Origin: Streptomyces sp. NBC_01224
GTDB lineage: Bacteria > Actinomycetota > Actinomycetes > Streptomycetales > Streptomycetaceae
Reading direction: 5' to 3'
Length of the DNA stretch: 64,000 bases
Assembly: GCF_036002945.1 (NCBI RefSeq)
Contig: NZ_CP108529.1
Location: 5,575,001-5,639,000, forward strand
The notes below the pieces were generated by a model that was not told the DNA's origin, made no database searches, and saw only the letters and a program-made list of their open reading frames with translations. This document shows positions 1-10,212 of this stretch, in pieces. The translations under genes were made by a program, and so were the position numbers. The number at the start of each line of letters is the position of its first letter. Position 1 is the first letter of the stretch.

Positions 1-2505
<2,505 letters not shown>

Positions 2506-2581
2506 GTTGCTCGCGTCCACTGTGTTAGTTCTGAAATAACGAACGGCCGTGTTGTGTTCCGGTGTTGGTTAATTTCATAGT

Positions 2582-2700
2582 GTTTCGGTGGTCATTGCGT
2601 TAGGGAAACGCCCGGTTACATTCCGAACCCGGAAGCTAAGCCTTTCAGCGCCGATGGTACTGCAGGGGGGACCCTGTGGGAGAGTAGGACGCCGCCGAAC
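2582..2700 (+). rRNA. rrf: 5S ribosomal RNA
   Basis: About 119 nt beginning GTTTCGGTGG and ending CCGCCGAAC; these ends pair to form helix I. The internal CCGAACCCGGAAGCTAAG block is the conserved actinobacterial loop B/helix III region. It lies about 76 nt after the 23S end with no tRNA between, the usual Streptomyces 23S-5S order. Ends are estimated from pairing. Confidence 0.95.
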
Positions 2701-2713
2701 TCCTTTTACGGGA

Positions 2714-2743
2714 AAGCCCCGCACCTCTGGTGCGGGGCTTTTC
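2714..2743 (+). terminator. rRNA operon terminator
   Basis: Perfect 12-bp stem AAGCCCCGCACC (2714-2725) / GGTGCGGGGCTT (2729-2740) with a TCT loop and a short T run, 13 nt after 5S. It separates the rRNA operon from the oppositely oriented operon whose last stop is at 2808. Confidence 0.88.
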
Positions 2744-2807
2744 TGCGTTCACGGTGCGCCGGGAGGGCCCTTTCCCGATGAGTGAATTCTTTGACGCGAG
2801 CGGTCGG

Positions 2808-4118
2808 TCAGAGGCGACCCGCTCCCTTGAGAGCCAGGTAGGCGTCGGCGAGAGCCGGGGCGAGGTTGTCCGGGGTGGCATCGACGACCACCGCGCCGTG
2901 GCGCTGGAGCTGCTCTGAGGTGCGGAGTCGCCGTGCTTGGGCCTGCGCGCCGGCTGCGGCCTCGTAGATCGCGTCCACGGTGCCCTTGGCTTCTGCCATC
3001 TGTTCGATGTGCGGGTCGGCCACTGAAGCCACCAGCACCGTGTGGCGCTGGGTCAGTCGGCGGAGGACAGGGAGCAGGCCCTCTTCTACGGGCGCCGCGT
3101 CCAGACCGGTGAGGAGCACGATCAAGGAGCGACGAGGAGCGTTGGCAAGAACGGCAGCGCTGAGTCCCCGGGCATCCGTTTCCACGAGAGCGGGTTCGAC
3201 CGGCGCCAGCGCATTCACCATGGCCGACAGGACTTCTCCCGCGGACCTGCCCTGGACCTGAGCGCGGATGCGGCGGTCGTAGGCGAGCAGATCCACGCGG
3301 TCGCCCGCACGAGTGGCAAGCGTTGTGAGGAGCAGGGCCGCGTCCAGAGCGGCGTCGAGACGGGGCACGTCACCGACACGACCCGCCGAAGTACGCCCGG
3401 TGTCCAGGACGACGAGGATGTGACGGTCCCGCTCGGGGCGCCACGTTCGCACTGCGACGGCGGACTGACGTGCTGTAGCGCGCCAGTCGATGGAGCGCGT
3501 GTCGTCACCGGGCACGTAGGCACGCAGGCTGTCGAACTCCGTGCCCTCTCCACGAGTGAGAACGCTGGTGCGGCCGTCCAGCTCGCGGAGCCTGGCGAGG
3601 CGGGATGGCAGATGCTTGCGGCTGGTGAAAGGCGGCAGGACACGTACCGTCCACGGAACTTCATGATTTCCCTGGCGGGCCGCAAGCCCTAGAGGTCCGA
3701 ACGAGCGCACGGTGACGCGTTCGACGCGGCGGTCACCTCGCCGTGTCGGACGCAGGAGGGTGGTCAACCGGCGGCGTTCCCCCGCCGGGATTGTCAGTGT
3801 GTGACGGGACGAGGCCTGCTCTGCGCCGGTGGGCCAGCTGCTGGGCGGCCACGCGTCGCGGAGGTGTGCCCGCAGGCGGCGACGGGAAGGGTTGGTTACG
3901 GTGAGTTGCACTTCGGCGGCCTCGCCAAGTCGAACGGTTGTATCACCGGATCGGGTGAACTGAAGCGTTCGCACTGGCGCGGCCAGGGCATAGTCGCACA
4001 GAATCGCTAGGGAGAGCGGTGCGTTGACCGCGAGCATGCCTGTCCAACTGGGGGCCAGGACGCCTACGGGGAGTGACCCCAGGGCGGCCAGCAAGGCGGT
4101 ACGTCCGGTGAGGGCCAC
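2808..4118 (-). CDS. DUF58 domain protein with degenerate MIDAS-like motif
   Basis: 436 aa from a GTG preceded by GAGG 8 nt upstream. Two hydrophobic stretches at about residues 7-45 suggest N-terminal membrane anchoring. The DUF58 signature YVPGDDTRSIDWRATAR is at about residues 201-217, followed by a von Willebrand A-like segment (about 233-400). The metal-site motif that is DxSxS in true vWA domains reads D-T-G-R-T (239-243), so metal binding is doubtful. It is the last gene of a five-gene operon, 10 nt after a MoxR ATPase; MoxR plus DUF58 is a recurrent pair thought to act as a chaperone-like module. The client is unknown. Confidence 0.9.
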   Translation of the reverse strand: MALTGRTALLAALGSLPVGVLAPSWTGMLAVNAPLSLAILCDYALAAPVRTLQFTRSGDTTVRLGEAAEVQLTVTNPSRRRLRAHLRDAWPPSSWPTGAEQASSRHTLTIPAGERRRLTTLLRPTRRGDRRVERVTVRSFGPLGLAARQGNHEVPWTVRVLPPFTSRKHLPSRLARLRELDGRTSVLTRGEGTEFDSLRAYVPGDDTRSIDWRATARQSAVAVRTWRPERDRHILVVLDTGRTSAGRVGDVPRLDAALDAALLLTTLATRAGDRVDLLAYDRRIRAQVQGRSAGEVLSAMVNALAPVEPALVETDARGLSAAVLANAPRRSLIVLLTGLDAAPVEEGLLPVLRRLTQRHTVLVASVADPHIEQMAEAKGTVDAIYEAAAGAQAQARRLRTSEQLQRHGAVVVDATPDNLAPALADAYLALKGAGRL

Positions 4119-4128
4119 GGTTACCGCC

Positions 4129-5130
4129 TCATCGGGGTACGGGTACGTGGGCGAGGACTGCGGTGATGACGGAGTCGGGGGTGACTCCCTCCATTTCCGC
4201 CTCGGGCCGCAGTTGGATGCGATGGCGAAGCGTGGGGAGTGCCAGGGCTTTCACGTCATCCGGAATGACGTAGTCACGGCCGGTGAGCCAGGCCCAGGCA
4301 CGGGCGGTCGACAACAGCGCGGTGGCGCCTCGGGGAGAGACACCGAGGGAGAGCGAGGGGGATTCACGCGTGGCACGACAGATATCGACGACATAGCCGG
4401 CGATCTCGGGGGAGACCTTGGTCTGGGCGACTGCGTTGCGGGCGGCTTCCAGATCGGCCGGGCCGGCGACGGGGTGGATGCCCGCTGACTGGAGGTCGCG
4501 CGGATTGAAGCCGTCGGAATGACGGGTGAGGACGTTGATCTCCTCGTCGCGGGACGGCAATGGCACCGTCAGTTTAAGGAGAAACCGGTCCAGTTGGGCC
4601 TCGGGGAGCGGGTAGGTGCCCTCGTATTCGACGGGATTCTGCGTGGCGGCTACGAGGAAGGGCTCGGGCAGCAGCCGAGGGGTTCCGTCGACGGTGACCT
4701 GGCGCTCTTCCATCGCTTCCAGGAGGGAGGCCTGCGTCTTGGGAGGGGTGCGGTTGATCTCGTCGGCGAGAAGCAGGTTGGTGAAGACAGGCCCGGGCTG
4801 GAAGGAGAACTGTGCCGTGCGGGCGTCGTAGACAAGTGAGCCGGTGACATCGCTCGGCATCAGGTCGGGGGTGAACTGGACACGCTTGGTGTCGAGTTCG
4901 AGTGAGGCCGCGAGAGCCCGGACCAAGAGGGTCTTGGCCACGCCGGGGACGCCTTCGAGGAGTACATGGCCTCGGCAGAGCAGAGCTACGACAAGCCCGG
5001 TGACTGCCGGGTCCTGGCCGACCACGGCCTTGGCGATCTCGGAGCGCAGCGCTTCCAGGGATGCGCGGGCTGTGTCGCCGTGCCCGACGGTCTCGGTAGC
5101 CCCGGCGGGCTCTGGGGGCGGGACGCTCAT
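4129..5130 (-). CDS. MoxR family AAA+ ATPase
   Basis: 333 aa, normal length for MoxR. Walker A GVPGVAKT (60-67), Walker B LLLADE with D123-E124, sensor-1 region ATQNPVEYEGTYPLPEAQLD with N165, and a C-terminal lid domain. MoxR ATPases use ATP hydrolysis to remodel or metallate partner vWA/DUF58 proteins at the membrane. Its ATG overlaps the DUF4350 stop (ATGA), so translation is probably coupled; the DUF58 gene follows 10 nt later. The specific client cannot be read from sequence. Confidence 0.95.
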   Translation of the reverse strand: MSVPPPEPAGATETVGHGDTARASLEALRSEIAKAVVGQDPAVTGLVVALLCRGHVLLEGVPGVAKTLLVRALAASLELDTKRVQFTPDLMPSDVTGSLVYDARTAQFSFQPGPVFTNLLLADEINRTPPKTQASLLEAMEERQVTVDGTPRLLPEPFLVAATQNPVEYEGTYPLPEAQLDRFLLKLTVPLPSRDEEINVLTRHSDGFNPRDLQSAGIHPVAGPADLEAARNAVAQTKVSPEIAGYVVDICRATRESPSLSLGVSPRGATALLSTARAWAWLTGRDYVIPDDVKALALPTLRHRIQLRPEAEMEGVTPDSVITAVLAHVPVPR

Positions 5131-6344
5131 GACGTGCGTACCTCACTTTCGAGGGTGTCGAGTTGGTCTGCCAGCTGCACAAGAGCGGCGTCGTCGGACG
5201 GGGCGGGTCCGAAGAGCACGGCTTGGACGTCGCTGCTGGTGGTGCTGAGACGGGCGGAAACGGCAGGGACGAGTGTTGCGGGGGAGTGGGCATCGCGTGG
5301 GGAGACGCCGGTGAGTGGGGCGATACGGGTGCGGGTGGCGGCGCGCAGTGAGTCGGCGGCCCGGTCGCGGGCGTTCGCCCTGCGGTAGAGGCGGGCTCGG
5401 CCCTCGGTGGATTCGGAGGCGCGGATGGCTACGGGCAGCCGCTCGGCCACCAGCGGACCCAGACGACGGGCGCGCCAGATGGCGGCGAGTACGGCGGCCA
5501 GTGCGAGTTGCAGGGTGCCCCACAGCCAGCCCCGGGGGATCAGGTCGCCGAAGCTGCGGTCGTTGTGGGCGCCATTGCCGCCGCCCCCGCCGTTCTCGGT
5601 GGCAGCAGAGGTATCAGTGAGCGAGGGGAGGTACCAGACCAGATGTGGGCGGGAACCGAGGAGTTGCAGGGCCAGGGAGGCATTGCCCTGGTTTCCGAGC
5701 CGGTCGTTGTAGAGAAAGTCGGGAGAACCGAGGAGAACGGTGTCACCCGCGCCCTGTTCGACCAGGAGCAGGGTGGGGAGGCCGTCGCTCGGGAAGCAGG
5801 CGATGGTGTTGTCGAGGCCGTCCGAGGCATAGCGGAAGCCTCCCGTTTCGACGTCGCCGGCGTTGCGGGCGGCGGCCAGGGAGCACTGAGGGGCGCGGGT
5901 GCCTACCGGTCCGGCGGACCCCGCGCGGACACCGGGGACGAGCGTACCCACGGACGGCGGCCCCGCCGCGAGAAGGACGGTGCGGCCGGCCGAGTGGTTG
6001 GTCTTAGCACGGAGTTCGCTCTGCTGGTGCGCTGTCAGCAGATTGGGGGAGGCGACGAGCAGCGTGGTTTCAGGGCCGGCCTGGGCCGTGGCTTCGTCGA
6101 GCGTGGTGACCACGTGAACGGAGACGCCACGCGCCTTAAGGAGTTCGGCGACGGCGCGGCTGCCGTAGCGGTCGGCGGAACGGGGGTCGAGGCGGCCGTG
6201 CTGGTCTCCGGAGCGCATGGTTGCCAGAGCGATTCCGGCAGCGACGAGTACGAGGAGGGCGAGCAGCAGACCGCGGGTGCGGATCCAGATCTGGTGCGGG
6301 GCGAGGGATGCCGAGGTGGTGGGGGCGGCGGTGACCTCGATCAT
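5127..6344 (-). CDS. DUF4350 domain membrane protein
   Basis: 405 aa. A transmembrane helix at about 24-43, an external or soluble region with a conserved Asp/Arg/Tyr-rich start (DPRSADRYGSRAVAELLKAR, 53-72) typical of DUF4350, a Gly-rich linker near 250-260, a second helix at about 271-290, and a basic cytoplasmic tail. DUF4350 has a GATase-like fold in the family descriptions; no catalytic residue can be assigned here. Its start overlaps the DUF4129 stop by 4 nt and its own stop overlaps the MoxR start, so it is embedded in the operon. Confidence 0.88.
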   Translation of the reverse strand: MIEVTAAPTTSASLAPHQIWIRTRGLLLALLVLVAAGIALATMRSGDQHGRLDPRSADRYGSRAVAELLKARGVSVHVVTTLDEATAQAGPETTLLVASPNLLTAHQQSELRAKTNHSAGRTVLLAAGPPSVGTLVPGVRAGSAGPVGTRAPQCSLAAARNAGDVETGGFRYASDGLDNTIACFPSDGLPTLLLVEQGAGDTVLLGSPDFLYNDRLGNQGNASLALQLLGSRPHLVWYLPSLTDTSAATENGGGGGNGAHNDRSFGDLIPRGWLWGTLQLALAAVLAAIWRARRLGPLVAERLPVAIRASESTEGRARLYRRANARDRAADSLRAATRTRIAPLTGVSPRDAHSPATLVPAVSARLSTTSSDVQAVLFGPAPSDDAALVQLADQLDTLESEVRTS

Positions 6345-7030
6345 TCGGCTGCTCCCCGGGCCGCGGCTGTCAGGAGAGGCTTGGCGGTTTCAAGATCGAG
6401 GTCCAGAGCTCGTACGTCCAGATACGCCTGCTGGTCCGCAGTTCGGCCGCCGTATGTGACATCGTCGAATTCTCTAGCGGCGGCGCGGAGTCGCGTGGCG
6501 TGTGCGGGCAGTGGACGGCCCGCTTCGGCGGCGGCCTCGTCGGCGGTGCGCCCGGGGCGGGGGGCGAGCAGGGCGCGCTCCTCCAGGGAGCGGACGATGG
6601 CGCGCATGCGTTCCTGGACCGCCTCGTTCCAGCGGTGGGCGGCCGCGTGGGCCTCGGCAGCCGTCCGGTGTTCGGCCGCGCTGCGGGGGCTGTCGTCGAA
6701 GAGGGCGTCTGGGGAACGCACGGTGCGGTGCGGGGTGCCCAGCCTCCACCAGAGTGCGGCGACCAGGCCGATGACGACCAGTACGAGCACGACAAGACCG
6801 AGTGGGCCGCCCGGTGCGGCGTCGGAGGCCGTGTTCAGGAGATCGCCGATCCAGCCCCAGAGGCGGTCGAGGCCGCGCTGGAGGAGGTTGGGATCGTTCT
6901 CGTGGTACGTCGGTTTGGACAGCTCGTGCTTCGCGGCCTCGCGGGCGGGGGCACGTGGAGTGTCCACCGGTATGTCACTGCTCGCGTGGATGAGTAGCCG
7001 TGCTGCTGTTGTGCCCCCCGCCCCCGACAC
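6341..7030 (-). CDS. DUF4129 domain membrane protein
   Basis: 229 aa from a GTG with AGGAG 8 nt upstream; that ribosome site lies inside the end of the preceding gene. One transmembrane helix at about 76-95, then a soluble helical C-terminal domain ending in the family signature FDDVTYGGR (about 188-196). DUF4129 proteins occur next to DUF4350, MoxR and DUF58 across actinobacteria and are sometimes fused to transglutaminase domains, which suggests envelope work. Catalytic residues are not evident. Confidence 0.88.
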   Translation of the reverse strand: MSGAGGTTAARLLIHASSDIPVDTPRAPAREAAKHELSKPTYHENDPNLLQRGLDRLWGWIGDLLNTASDAAPGGPLGLVVLVLVVIGLVAALWWRLGTPHRTVRSPDALFDDSPRSAAEHRTAAEAHAAAHRWNEAVQERMRAIVRSLEERALLAPRPGRTADEAAAEAGRPLPAHATRLRAAAREFDDVTYGGRTADQQAYLDVRALDLDLETAKPLLTAAARGAAE

Positions 7031-7034
7031 GGCA

Positions 7035-8237
7035 TCAGCTCCTGGTGTCGTACCCGGGCAGGCCTGCTGCCCGGGCGAGCTCGAGGTCGAGTGCCTCGCG
7101 GCGGATGCGCTGATCGATGTAGAGCAGGGCCATCACACCAGCGGAGAGCGGGTAGGTGATCGTTGCGGTGATCACCTGACCGATGCCGGAGACGATCAGG
7201 AACGGCCAGCCGAAGCCCGTGGAGCCGTCCGTGAGGAAGGAGCCGATACCGTCGCCGTTCGTGGCCATCGCGATGACGCTGAACGGGATGGCGATGATCA
7301 CGCTCACGATGAGGGTCAGCAGCCAGGTGAGCGCCAGGATGCCGAAGGTCCGCCACCATGCGCCCCTGACCAGCTTCGCGGAGCGGCGCATGGAGGTCGT
7401 GATCGATTGCCGCTCCAACATCAGCGCCGGCGAGGCGAGACAGAAGCGGACCATCAGCCAGATGACTACGACGAAGGCGGCCATAAGTCCGATGACGACG
7501 AGCCCGGCGCCTGCGGCGGAGCCGACCAGCATGCCCGGCAGCAGGCCCACCGCCATGATGGCGGCGCTGATCAAGGCCAGCAGCAATGTCAGACCCAGCA
7601 ACTGAGCAAGCCGGGGCCGGGCCTCGGCCCATGCGTCGGAGAGCGTCACCGGGCGGCCCAGTACCGAGCGGCTGATCACCACGGTCAGTACGGATGTCGT
7701 GATCAGTGTGGCGATCATGGTGATGAGCAGGGACGGCACACTGTTGACCAGCGCCGACTGAGCCGAGTCGGCAGCTTGCCGGAGTGCCTCCGAACCGGTG
7801 GCGTTCGGGTCGATCGCTGCGGGTTCCGGCAGCAGATAGCGTTGCACGAGGATGATCGCGATCTGGGCGATCACGGACACGGCCAGCGTGATTCCGAGGA
7901 CCGTGCGCCAGTGGGCGCGCATCGTGGAGACCGCGCCGTCGAGGATCTCGCCGACGCCGAGTGGCCGGAGCGGGATGACGCCGGGCTTGGCCGCGACGGG
8001 CGGCTGCCTCCAGCCGGAGCCGTGCGGCCCACCGCCCCAGCCGGGGGCGGTGGGTGGTGCGCCGGGGCCTGTGCCGGGAGTGCTCGGTGGGGACCACTGC
8101 CCTGTGGGCGGCTGCGTGGGGGACCAGTTCCCTGCCGGGCCGCTGCCGTCGACGGGCTCGGAAGGTCGGGGGACGCCCGCCCCCTGACCCTCGGAGGGGG
8201 CAGATCCGGGCGAGGCCCAGCCCGGAGTGTCGTTCAT
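7035..8237 (-). CDS. Pro/Gly-rich multipass membrane protein (GPDPase membrane-domain-like)
   Basis: 400 aa. The first about 90 residues are Pro/Gly/Trp-rich and disordered; from VIPLRPLGVGEILDGA onward there are about six hydrophobic segments. This resembles the membrane domain found in some glycerophosphodiester phosphodiesterases, but no GDPD catalytic domain is present. I chose the ATG at 8237 over an in-frame ATG at 8267 because AAGGAGCG sits just upstream of it (8241-8248). It heads the operon and ends 4 nt before DUF4129. Function unknown. Confidence 0.85.
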   Translation of the reverse strand: MNDTPGWASPGSAPSEGQGAGVPRPSEPVDGSGPAGNWSPTQPPTGQWSPPSTPGTGPGAPPTAPGWGGGPHGSGWRQPPVAAKPGVIPLRPLGVGEILDGAVSTMRAHWRTVLGITLAVSVIAQIAIILVQRYLLPEPAAIDPNATGSEALRQAADSAQSALVNSVPSLLITMIATLITTSVLTVVISRSVLGRPVTLSDAWAEARPRLAQLLGLTLLLALISAAIMAVGLLPGMLVGSAAGAGLVVIGLMAAFVVVIWLMVRFCLASPALMLERQSITTSMRRSAKLVRGAWWRTFGILALTWLLTLIVSVIIAIPFSVIAMATNGDGIGSFLTDGSTGFGWPFLIVSGIGQVITATITYPLSAGVMALLYIDQRIRREALDLELARAAGLPGYDTRS

Positions 8238-8377
8238 TCTCGCTCCTTCACGATCCTGTCCGCTCATCGGCGCGGCAGGTTGGCAGCCATCGTGCCACGC
8301 GTTGCTCCGGTACGGGCCTGGCCCTGTATCTCCTTCGTACCTTCATTTGTGGGTGGCTCACCGGGCAGACTGGGCGG

Positions 8378-9517
8378 ATGGCTGATCAGGATGCGCAATC
8401 GTCGGTGGGCATCAGGCCTCCCGCGCTCCCCGTACTTCGCTGGGGCGAGCTTCCGGAAGGCCCCGTACTGGTGCTCCTCGACCAGACTCGGCTGCCTGCC
8501 GAGGAGGCCGAGCTGGTGTGCACCGATGTGCCCGCGCTGGTTCAGGCGATCCGGACGCTGGCGGTGCGCGGGGCGCCGTTGCTGGGCATCACAGGGGCCT
8601 ATGGCGTGGCTCTGGCAGCGGTGCGAGGAGACGACGTGGCGGAGGCGGCAGAGTTGCTGGAGCGGGCGCGGCCCACCGCGGTGAATCTCGGTTATGGGGT
8701 GCGGCGGGCGGCCGAGGCGTACCAGGCGGCCATGGAGGGGGATCCGGAGCGGGCTGCGGCGGTTGCACTGGCCGAGGCCAGGGCGCTGCACCGGGAGGAT
8801 GCCGAGGCCAGCGGGCGTATGGCGCGGTACGGGCTCGCACTTCTGGACGAACTGCTGCCCGGTGGTGGGCATCGACTGCTGACCCACTGCAATACGGGGG
8901 CGCTCGTCTCGGGTGGTGAGGGCACTGCCTTCGCGGTGGCGCTCGGGGCACATCGGGAGGGGCGGCTGCGTCGGCTGTGGGTGGACGAGACACGTCCGCT
9001 GCTGCAGGGTGCCCGGTTGACCGCGTACGAGGCGGCGCGCAATGGCATGCCGTACAGCTTGCTCGTGGACAGCGCCGCAGGTTCGCTGTTTGCCGCGGGG
9101 GAGGTGGATGCCGTGATCATCGGGGCGGACCGCATCGCCGCGGACGGATCGGTGGCGAACAAGGTGGGAAGCTATCCGCTGGCTGTGCTCGCGAAATATC
9201 ACCACGTACCGTTCATCGTGGTGGCGCCGACCACGACCGTGGATCTGGATACCGCGGACGGGGCATCGATCACCGTGGAGGAGCGACCGGGCAATGAAGT
9301 GACGGAGCTCACATTCTCGCAGATCGGTGCGGCAGGCGAGGACGTCGGCGGATTGCTCGTGGCACCGGCGGGAACCCCGGCGTACAACCCCGCGTTCGAC
9401 ATCACACCGCCGGAGCTGGTCACGGCGATCGTCACGGAGGAGGGTGCAGTTTCCCCGGTCACGGGGGTCGGACTGGCAGAGCTGTGTGCCAGATCATCGC
9501 AGGTAACGATTAGCTAA
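8378..9517 (+). CDS. mtnA: S-methyl-5-thioribose-1-phosphate isomerase
   Basis: 379 aa. Isomerises methylthioribose-1-phosphate to methylthioribulose-1-phosphate in the methionine salvage pathway that recycles methylthioadenosine. Family motifs: TLAVRGAPLLGITGAYG (60-76), THCNTGALVSGG with the catalytic Cys171, TRPLLQGARLTAYE, and GADRIAADGSVANKVGSY with catalytic Asp251. The ATG at 8378 gives the family N-terminus; the reading frame extends further upstream but without homologous sequence. There is no strong Shine-Dalgarno. The 140 nt upstream, shared with the divergent operon, are too short for an obvious SAM riboswitch and none was seen. mtrA starts 4 nt after its stop. Confidence 0.95.
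   Translation: MADQDAQSSVGIRPPALPVLRWGELPEGPVLVLLDQTRLPAEEAELVCTDVPALVQAIRTLAVRGAPLLGITGAYGVALAAVRGDDVAEAAELLERARPTAVNLGYGVRRAAEAYQAAMEGDPERAAAVALAEARALHREDAEASGRMARYGLALLDELLPGGGHRLLTHCNTGALVSGGEGTAFAVALGAHREGRLRRLWVDETRPLLQGARLTAYEAARNGMPYSLLVDSAAGSLFAAGEVDAVIIGADRIAADGSVANKVGSYPLAVLAKYHHVPFIVVAPTTTVDLDTADGASITVEERPGNEVTELTFSQIGAAGEDVGGLLVAPAGTPAYNPAFDITPPELVTAIVTEEGAVSPVTGVGLAELCARSSQVTIS
9502..9517 (+). promoter_or_regulatory. candidate MtrA box (autoregulation)
   Basis: The segment GGTAACGATTAGCTAA has two GTAAC-like half-sites in direct orientation, five bases apart (GTAAC, then GCTAA), resembling the direct-repeat sites bound by MtrA-type regulators. It overlaps the mtnA stop and lies 5 nt before the first mtrA ATG, so it could serve autoregulation. 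Only one half-site is perfect. Confidence 0.25.
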
Positions 9518-9521
9518 TGGG

Positions 9522-10211
9522 ATGATGTCGATTATGAAGGGACGCGTCCTTGTCGTCGACGACGACACCGCACTGGCCGAGATGCTCGGGATTGTGCTGC
9601 GTGGTGAAGGGTTCGAACCGTCGTTCGTAGCGGACGGCGACAAGGCACTTGCCGCATTTCGTGAGGCCAAGCCGGACCTGGTCCTGCTGGATCTGATGCT
9701 GCCCGGTAGGGACGGCATCGAGGTCTGCAGGCTGATCAGGGCCGAGTCGGGTGTGCCGATCGTCATGCTCACTGCCAAGAGCGACACGGTTGACGTGGTG
9801 GTGGGCCTGGAATCCGGGGCCGACGACTACATCGTCAAGCCGTTCAAACCTAAGGAGTTGGTTGCCCGGATCAGGGCACGTCTGCGAAGGTCCGAGGAAC
9901 CCGCGCCGGAGCAGCTGGCCATCGGGGATCTGGTCATCGATGTGGCCGGTCATTCGGTGAAGCGGGAGGGGCAGTCGATCGCCCTCACCCCGCTGGAGTT
10001 CGACCTGCTGGTCGCACTCGCCCGTAAGCCGTGGCAGGTCTTCACCCGTGAGGTACTGCTGGAGCAGGTCTGGGGATACCGCCACGCTGCCGACACCCGG
10101 CTGGTGAACGTGCATGTCCAGCGCCTGCGCTCCAAGGTCGAGAAGGACCCGGAGCGGCCCGAGATCGTGGTGACCGTCCGAGGTGTCGGTTACAAGGCCG
10201 GACCGAGCTGA
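9522..10211 (+). CDS. mtrA: Response regulator MtrA
   Basis: 229 aa OmpR/PhoB-type regulator. Receiver domain (about 6-118) with acidic pocket D13-D15, phospho-acceptor D57 in LLDLMLPG, T84 and K106; winged-helix DNA-binding domain (about 130-226) ending VRGVGYKAG. MtrA is an essential or central actinobacterial regulator of cell division, replication initiation and wall genes; in Streptomyces it also controls antibiotic clusters. There are three possible starts (9522, 9525, 9534); the first matches the known MMS-start form. It is followed by mtrB after 1 nt. Confidence 0.97.
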   Translation: MMSIMKGRVLVVDDDTALAEMLGIVLRGEGFEPSFVADGDKALAAFREAKPDLVLLDLMLPGRDGIEVCRLIRAESGVPIVMLTAKSDTVDVVVGLESGADDYIVKPFKPKELVARIRARLRRSEEPAPEQLAIGDLVIDVAGHSVKREGQSIALTPLEFDLLVALARKPWQVFTREVLLEQVWGYRHAADTRLVNVHVQRLRSKVEKDPERPEIVVTVRGVGYKAGPS

Positions 10212-10212
10212 T

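Noticed and set aside
8238..8377. SAM riboswitch controlling mtnA
   Set aside because: Only 140 nt shared with a divergent operon, and no conserved SAM-riboswitch helices or expression-platform hairpin seen.
5508..8684. 1058-codon open frame on the plus strand across the DUF4350-DUF4129 operon
   Set aside because: Antisense to four recognised genes and then running out of frame through mtnA; low-complexity Gly/Ala/Arg-rich translation.
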